Of a stretch of DNA of 64,000 nt, positions 59,199 through 64,000 are shown one piece after another. The stretch's first letter is position 1, and every line of letters begins with the position of its first letter. Source of the stretch: CAZCBN01 sp964496975 (GTDB taxonomy: Bacteria > Planctomycetota > Phycisphaerae > Phycisphaerales > UBA1924); contig CAZCBN010000003.1 of the NCBI GenBank assembly GCA_964496975.1, forward strand, positions 12,474 through 76,473, given 5' to 3'. The translations under genes were made by a program, and so were the position numbers. Below the pieces are notes generated by a model. It did not search any database. It was not told the DNA's origin and worked only from the letters and a program-made list of their open reading frames with translations.

Positions 59199-60257
59199 AT
59201 GCACGCCCTCGTCATCGCCCGCCGCGGCGCCCCGGTCGCCCCCAACGTCGACCTCCACGCAACCTTCCCCGACCCTCCGCCGCCGCCCCCGGGCCACGCC
59301 CGCGTCCGCACCCTCGCCACCGCCCTGAACCACCTTGATCTCTGGGTCGCCCGAGGCGTGCCGGGCCTCACGCTCGACTACCCGCGCGTCAGCGGGTGCG
59401 ACGCCTGCGGCGAGGTCGACGCGCTGGGCCCGGGCGTTGACCCGGCCTGGCTGGGCCGGCGCGTCATCCTCAACGCCGCCGTCGAGGTGCCCCCGCGCGA
59501 GCACCCGGCCGACCCGCCCGCCACCTCCCTCGCGCCCGACTACGAGATCATCGGCGAGCACCGCAGCCCCGGCACGCACGCCGAGTGGTTTAGCGCCCCC
59601 GTCTCCCACCTCGCCGCCGTGCGGCCCGACGCAGACCCGGCGCTCGCCGCCGCCTTCGGCCTCACCTTCCTCACCGCGTGGAGCATGATGGTCGGCAAGG
59701 CGGGCCTGCGCCCGGGCCAGAGCGTGCTCATCACCGGCATCGGCGGGGGCGTCGCCACCGCGGCCCTCGCCATCGCGCAGCACATGGGCTGCCCCGCCGT
59801 CGTCACGAGCCGCCACGCCTGGAAGCTCGAGCGGGCCGCGGCCCTCGGCGCCGCCCACGGCGTGCTCGACTCGGGGCACGATTGGTCCCGCGACGTGCGC
59901 GCGTTCACGAACAAGCGGGGCGTCGACCTCGCGGTCGATTCCGCCGGCAAGGCGACGCACCTTTCGTGCATCAAGTCCCTCGCCCGCGGCGGGGCGTACG
60001 TGACGCCCGGCTGCACCAGCGGGCCCGACGCAACCACCGACCTTGCGCGCATCTTCTGGAACCAGCTCCGCCTCTTCGGCAGCACGATGGGCACGCCGAG
60101 CGAGTTCCGCGAGCTGGCCGCGCTCTTCAACGCGGGCCGCCTCGCCCCGGTCATCGACGCCCAGTTCGACGCCCGCACACCCACCGGGGGCCGCGACGCC
60201 TTCGCAAGGTTGGAGTCGGCCGAGCAGTTCGGGAAGGTTGTCCTGCGCTGGGCCTGA
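59199..60257 (+). CDS. MDR/zinc-binding-type alcohol dehydrogenase (quinone oxidoreductase-like)
   Basis: 352 aa. ALNHLDLWVARGVPG and VSGCDACGEVDALGPGVD form the catalytic domain. LTAWSMMVGKAGLRPGQSVLITGIGGGVATAAL is the Rossmann fold with GxGxxG. The structural zinc cysteine cluster of classical ADHs is not obvious. The gene is divergent from dinG, only 39 bases away, so the promoters must overlap. Substrate unknown. Confidence 0.88.
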   Translation: MHALVIARRGAPVAPNVDLHATFPDPPPPPPGHARVRTLATALNHLDLWVARGVPGLTLDYPRVSGCDACGEVDALGPGVDPAWLGRRVILNAAVEVPPREHPADPPATSLAPDYEIIGEHRSPGTHAEWFSAPVSHLAAVRPDADPALAAAFGLTFLTAWSMMVGKAGLRPGQSVLITGIGGGVATAALAIAQHMGCPAVVTSRHAWKLERAAALGAAHGVLDSGHDWSRDVRAFTNKRGVDLAVDSAGKATHLSCIKSLARGGAYVTPGCTSGPDATTDLARIFWNQLRLFGSTMGTPSEFRELAALFNAGRLAPVIDAQFDARTPTGGRDAFARLESAEQFGKVVLRWA

Positions 60258-60282
60258 AGCCGGGCCGGCCACGGCACGCTCT

Positions 60283-60720
60283 TCACCGGCCGCGCACGGC
60301 GGCCACGCCCGCCCCGAGCACGATCCACGCCGCGCGGCCCCGCACCGACAGCGGCGGCAGTTCCGGCCCCGACGCGCAGGGCCGCACGCCCGCCAGCTCC
60401 ACGACCGTCGCGTACCGGGCCGCGGCCTTCGCCTCCCAGAACGCGTCCTCGCCGAGCACCGCGTGGTTGTAGCGGGCCCGCAGGCGTGCCACGTCGGCCG
60501 CCGAGCCGCAGGCAACAAAGTACACCGCCGCCGCGCACGCCGACGCGACGATCGGCCCCGAGGTCTGTTTGAAGAACACCGTGTCCCCCGGCTCGATGGC
60601 GTGCCACGGCGGCTTGGGGAACTTGGTGAGGCGGATCTCCGCGGTCTTGTGCCCGGCCAGGATGGCGCGGGCGTAGACCGGCCGAACGATCGCGACGTGC
60701 GCGCGCGCCGCCGTGCTCAC
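60283..60720 (-). CDS. ASCH-domain-like small protein
   Basis: 145 aa. AIVRPVYARAILAGHKTAEIR, IEPGDTVFFKQTSGPIVASA and HAVLGEDAFWEAKAAAR fit the ASCH/PUA-like fold, which often binds RNA or modified bases. The start is a GTG at 60720 overlapping the hldE stop (GTGA), so it is co-translated with hldE. No catalytic motif is certain. Confidence 0.72.
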   Translation of the reverse strand: MSTAARAHVAIVRPVYARAILAGHKTAEIRLTKFPKPPWHAIEPGDTVFFKQTSGPIVASACAAAVYFVACGSAADVARLRARYNHAVLGEDAFWEAKAAARYATVVELAGVRPCASGPELPPLSVRGRAAWIVLGAGVAAVRGR

Positions 60721-62327
60721 CGCCCGCCCGCCCCGGTCGGCGTCGCGGGCGCGGCGCTGGATGTTGCGCCGCTTGCTGCGCTGCTCGCGGAGCTGGCCCC
60801 GCGGATGCTGCGGATCACGGCCGTCGTGCTGCGGCCGGGCAGCATGTCGAGCAGTTCCACCCGGCCGCCGTGCGCGAGGACCACATCCGCCCCGGGCACG
60901 CTCGTGCCGCGGTACTCGCCCCCCTTCACCAGCACGTCGGGGCGCAGGGCCTCGACCAGGCGCAGGGGCGTGGGGTCGTCAAACACCACCACGGCGTCCA
61001 CGGCGCGCAGGGCCGAGAGGACGCGGGCGCGGTCGTGCTGGTTGTTCACGGGGCGGTCGGGGCCCTTGAGCGCGCGCACGGAGGCGTCGCTGTTGATGCC
61101 CACGACGAGGTAGTCGCCCAGGGCCGCGGCCCGCTGCAGCAGGCTGACGTGCCCGGCGTGCAGCACGTCGAAGCAGCCGTTGGTGAAGACGACCTTCCGG
61201 CCCGCGGCGCGCACGGCCGACACCTCCACCCGCACGTGCTCCAGCGGCAGGGGGCCCAGGCCGTCGGCGTGGCCCGGGTGGTCGGGCTCCATCTGGCCTA
61301 CGCCGCGGCGGCGCTGGGCGAGCAGCTCGGCGTGGATCTTTTCCAGGGGGATGGGGGCGACGCCGAAGATCTCGACCTCGAGCCCCGCGGCGGCGTTGGC
61401 GAAGCGCACGGCGTCGGGCCAGTCCACGCCGTTGGCCCGCGCGGCGGCGAGGCCGGCGAGGAACATGTCGCCCGCGCCGGTGACGTCGTACACCGCGCGC
61501 GCGACAGTGGGCAGCGCCACAGGCCGGGCGTGGCCCGAGGCGTCGGCCGGGCCCAGGAGCAGGGCGCCGTGGCGGTCGAGCGTGAGGACCACGGCGTCGA
61601 GTTGCAGGGTGTGGAGCAGGCGGCGTGCCAGCTCGGCGTTGTGCTCGGCGTCGCCGCCGTCGTGCGCGCGCAGGCCGGTGGCCCGCTCGGCCTCGGTGCG
61701 GTTGGGGGTGATGGCGGTGGCGTGCGCGTACTTGCTGTAGTCGTCGAGCGAGGCCGGGTCGACCAGCACCGGGACGCCCGCGGCGCGGCTTCGGGCGATG
61801 ACCTCGTGGCACAGCTCGGGCGTGCAGACGCCCTTGTTGTAGTCCTCGATGCACACCACGTCGGCGCCGTGCAGCGCGGCGTCGAAGGCGGCGAGGGCCT
61901 GCGCGATCATGCCGGGCGAGAGCGGCTCGCGGCTCTCAACGTCCAGGCGGAACATTTTTTGGGGGTGCCGGGCCTGGGCGAGGCCCACGAGGTTGCGCTT
62001 GACGGTCGTGGGGCGCGAGGCGTCGGCGATGAGGCCCGCGCCCTCGACGCCGCGGGCGACGAGCGCGTCGCGCAGCACGCGGCCCTCGGTGTCGGCGCCG
62101 ACGACGCCCACGGCGCGCACGCGGCCCTTCATCGCGGCGAGGTCAAGGCAGAGGTTGGCGGCGCCGCCGGGCGTGCTCTCCTCGCGGCGGACGTGCAGCA
62201 CGGGGACGGGGGCGTCGGCGCTGAGCCGCTCGGCCTCGCCGCTCAGGACCTGGTCGAGCATGAAGTCGCCCACGACGACGGCGGTGAAGGGCTTCCAAGC
62301 GGCGAGGTGGTCGAGCAGCGTGTCCAT
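60717..62327 (-). CDS. hldE: Bifunctional heptose-7-phosphate kinase/heptose-1-phosphate adenylyltransferase
   Basis: 536 aa. The N-terminal PfkB-type kinase has VVGDFMLDQV, PGGAANLCLDLAAM and YDVTGAGDMFLAGLAAA. The C-terminal cytidylyltransferase-type domain has FTNGCFDVLHAGHVSLLQ (HxGH) and YLVVGINSDASVRALKG. It makes ADP-heptose precursor for the LPS inner core. The ATG is at 62327. The gene follows lpxK by 126 bases and overlaps the ASCH gene. Confidence 0.95.
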   Translation of the reverse strand: MDTLLDHLAAWKPFTAVVVGDFMLDQVLSGEAERLSADAPVPVLHVRREESTPGGAANLCLDLAAMKGRVRAVGVVGADTEGRVLRDALVARGVEGAGLIADASRPTTVKRNLVGLAQARHPQKMFRLDVESREPLSPGMIAQALAAFDAALHGADVVCIEDYNKGVCTPELCHEVIARSRAAGVPVLVDPASLDDYSKYAHATAITPNRTEAERATGLRAHDGGDAEHNAELARRLLHTLQLDAVVLTLDRHGALLLGPADASGHARPVALPTVARAVYDVTGAGDMFLAGLAAARANGVDWPDAVRFANAAAGLEVEIFGVAPIPLEKIHAELLAQRRRGVGQMEPDHPGHADGLGPLPLEHVRVEVSAVRAAGRKVVFTNGCFDVLHAGHVSLLQRAAALGDYLVVGINSDASVRALKGPDRPVNNQHDRARVLSALRAVDAVVVFDDPTPLRLVEALRPDVLVKGGEYRGTSVPGADVVLAHGGRVELLDMLPGRSTTAVIRSIRGASSASSAASGATSSAAPATPTGAGGR

Positions 62328-62453
62328 CCGGGTCCATCTGGGCTGGCGTGCTTCGCGGGGTTGATGCGGCGGGCGAGTGTCGCGGTGAGCGTCTGCGTGC
62401 GCCCGTGTGCGCCCGCGTGGGCCCCCATACGCATGGTATCGGCGGCCCCGGCG

Positions 62454-63635
62454 TCAGGCCGCGGGGTCGTCTCCTGCCTCAGCACACTCGGCGGCGTTCA
62501 GGATGTGCTGCGCCAGATCGCCCTCGCCCGCGAGGAAGGCCAGGTGCAGGCGGGGCCTTGCGATGGGGAGCCCCGCGAGGGCCGGATCTGCCCCCGCCCC
62601 GGCCGCGGACGCGGCGCGGCGGATCAGGCGGCGACGCCACTTGGACCAGTCTTTGTCGGTCATCACGACCGCGTCGGCGTTGCAGCGAGCGGCGGCGAGC
62701 GCGACGCGGCGGACGAGCGCCTCGCCCACCGGCGCGTGGTCGGCGAGCACGATCGCCTCGGCGACGCGGGCCCCCGCCTCGGCGAGCGACGCGAGGAAGG
62801 TCTGCGGCCTTGCGACGGCGCACACCGCGACGACGCGACGGCCCGCGAGCCACGCGACGGGGTGCGACACCCCGCCCTGCAGGTCGGCCGACGCGACATC
62901 GACCCCTTCCCAGGCGTGCTGCGCGAGGGCGATGGGCGGGCAGCCCGCGGCGCCCTGCACGTCGCGCTGCAGCGCGTCGAGCGCGGCGCGGGGCACCCGG
63001 TCGGCGTGGGTGAGCACCACGGCGGTGCTGCGGCGGAGGGAGGCCGGCGGCTCGCGGAGCCAGCCCACCGGGAGACAGGCGTCGGCGAAGGGAGGGCGCG
63101 CGGCGTCGATGAGGACGATGTCGGCCTGCCGCGCGATGCGGCGGTGCTGGAAGCCGTCGTCGAGGACGACGCAGTCGACGCGCTCGCCGGCCTCGGTGGC
63201 GAAGAGCTCGATGAGGCCCTCCAGCCGGTCTGGGCGGGCGACGAGGGGGAGGTCTGGGAAGGCGCGGGCGTGGGCGTCGGCCTCGTCGGAGAGGCCGGCG
63301 TGGGCGCGGTAGCCGCGCATGGCGACGGCGGGGTTGTGGCCCGCGGCGCGGAGCAGGCGGAGGGCGTGGGCGACCATCGGCGACTTGCCGGTGCCGCCGA
63401 CGGAGAGGTTGCCGATGCTGATGACGGGGCGGTCGATGGTGACCACGCCGCGGCCGGCGTCGAAGCGGGCGTTTCGCCGGGCGAGCTCGCGCTCGTACCG
63501 GCGGGCGGCCCACGCGGCGGCGGCGCGGGCGAAGGGCAACGCTGATGCAAAGGGCAGCGCGGAGGCAAAGGGCAGGGCTCGGGCGAGGGGGCCCGCGGGC
63601 GGCGCGTCGGGGGCGGGGGAGGGGGGCATGGTCAC
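62454..63635 (-). CDS. lpxK: Tetraacyldisaccharide 4'-kinase LpxK
   Basis: 393 aa. Phosphorylates the lipid A disaccharide. ISIGNLSVGGTGKSPMV is the characteristic P-loop, followed by VAMRGYRAH and VVLDDGFQHRRIARQADIVLIDA. An N-terminal Ala-Leu-Pro-Phe-Ala-Ser repeat comes from an 18-bp tandem repeat. The GTG start at 63635 overlaps the stop of the upstream small membrane-protein gene; an internal ATG at 63629 is also possible. Confidence 0.93.
   Translation of the reverse strand: MTMPPSPAPDAPPAGPLARALPFASALPFASALPFARAAAAWAARRYERELARRNARFDAGRGVVTIDRPVISIGNLSVGGTGKSPMVAHALRLLRAAGHNPAVAMRGYRAHAGLSDEADAHARAFPDLPLVARPDRLEGLIELFATEAGERVDCVVLDDGFQHRRIARQADIVLIDAARPPFADACLPVGWLREPPASLRRSTAVVLTHADRVPRAALDALQRDVQGAAGCPPIALAQHAWEGVDVASADLQGGVSHPVAWLAGRRVVAVCAVARPQTFLASLAEAGARVAEAIVLADHAPVGEALVRRVALAAARCNADAVVMTDKDWSKWRRRLIRRAASAAGAGADPALAGLPIARPRLHLAFLAGEGDLAQHILNAAECAEAGDDPAA
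63529..63582. repeat. 18-bp tandem repeats in the lpxK 5' coding region
   Basis: Three related 18-bp units (gcgaagggcaacgctgat, gcaaagggcagcgcggag, gcaaagggcagggctcgg) encode the ALPFAS repeat near the LpxK N-terminus on the minus strand. Confidence 0.85.
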
Positions 63636-64000
63636 ACGCGGTCGCCGCCGTCGGGGCGCGGGGCGGGGGGCGCGGCGGCGTGGGTCTCGCCGGGCGTGTG
63701 GCCCGCCGCGGCGGGGCTCTCCACGGGAGATGCGGCCCGGGCGTGGCGGGCGCGGAAGAGCGCGAGCTCGGCGCGGAGGCGCTCGGCGTCGCGGCGGAGC
63801 TGGCCGGCGGCCCGGGCGTTCAGGCGAAGGTTGTTCGCCGCGTCCATGAACGCCAGCATGAGGATGATGGCGAGCAGGCCCACGACGGCGGTCCAGGCGA
63901 GCAGGAAGGCGCGGGGGTCACCGGGATGGGCGACGCCGAAGGCGTAGATGATGAGCGGGACGGCACCGAGCATGACGCCGGCGTTGAAGGTGCGGATGCG
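63632..64000 (-). CDS. Small membrane protein with coiled coil, 5' end outside the window
   Basis: The frame is open from the window edge to a TGA at 63632, so the N-terminus is missing. Two hydrophobic segments (VMLGAVPLIIYAFGVA and AWTAVVGLLAIILMLAFM) are followed by a charged helix with heptad-like pattern (LRRDAERLRAELALFRARH) and a Pro/Ala tail. Function unknown. Its stop overlaps lpxK, placing it in the lipid A operon. Confidence 0.75.
   Translation of the reverse strand, partial: RIRTFNAGVMLGAVPLIIYAFGVAHPGDPRAFLLAWTAVVGLLAIILMLAFMDAANNLRLNARAAGQLRRDAERLRAELALFRARHARAASPVESPAAAGHTPGETHAAAPPAPRPDGGDRV

Noticed and set aside
60870..63545. An 891-codon frame on the plus strand over hldE and lpxK
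   Set aside because: Both genes on the other strand have complete family motifs; the antisense translation is compositionally biased and domain-free.

Overview
The window is a very GC-rich chromosomal segment from what looks like a Planctomycetota bacterium of class Phycisphaerae. Four things suggest this: two secreted proteins ending in almost identical Cys-flanked tandem dockerin-like modules, a prepilin-like protein with an H-X9-DG C-terminal motif, a secreted hydrolase with a PEP-CTERM-like tail, and LPS genes (hldE, lpxK) that imply an outer membrane. The assignment is inference from protein style. No rRNA, insertion sequence, phage gene or CRISPR array was seen. Two runs of ten Ns (20814-20823 and 57370-57379) mark assembly gaps inside genes.

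Layout. 1-6744 holds housekeeping genes: a zinc-ribbon membrane protein, a methyltransferase divergent from metK, nadD, tRNA-Glu, and a two-gene cysteine module (cysteine dioxygenase followed by a cysteine desulfurase/sulfinate desulfinase-like enzyme). 7078-11982 encodes cell-surface proteins: a DNRLRE/dockerin-like protein, a prepilin-like protein and a purple-acid-type phosphatase.

12048-39326 is a surface-polysaccharide locus of about 27 kb. It begins with a CDP-sugar branch (ArnB-like aminotransferase, rfbF-like, rfbG-like). The Wzx/Wzy-type export set follows: Wza, Wzz, a degenerate BY-kinase-like ATPase, an O-antigen ligase/polymerase and a flippase. Next come a CmoB-like methyltransferase, two LbH acyltransferases, several glycosyltransferases and a lipoprotein glycoside hydrolase. 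Most of these genes overlap by 1-8 bases in GTGA/ATGA/TTGA style, so they are probably co-translated. Two unusual fusions stand out: a GT2-WecG/TagA-GT2 triple glycosyltransferase, and a degenerate nucleotidyltransferase-LbH-sugar phosphotransferase that converges on the forward operon with overlapping 3' ends. The locus closes with rmlA-rmlC-rmlD-rmlB for dTDP-L-rhamnose.

39337-49858 is mostly core metabolism and translation on the minus strand: an oxidoreductase, infA, GH16, ftsY, ribH-nusB, an MlaE-type permease, an RsbW/STAS partner-switch pair and a lipoprotein. A UbiA-family enzyme and guaA lie on the plus strand. 50317-56751 returns to exported proteins: a duplicated-domain dockerin-like protein, an SGNH hydrolase, YceI, a polytopic membrane protein and a lysyl-oxidase-like protein. 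56982-64000 holds dinG, an MDR dehydrogenase, and an LPS-type operon (small membrane protein, lpxK, hldE, ASCH protein).

A recurrent feature is short tandem repeats of 9-19 bp at or near gene ends (metK, nadD, the polymerase, the fused sugar transferase, nusB, the RsbW-like gene, lpxK). They are commonly in frame and expand Ala/Gly/Arg-rich tails or linkers.
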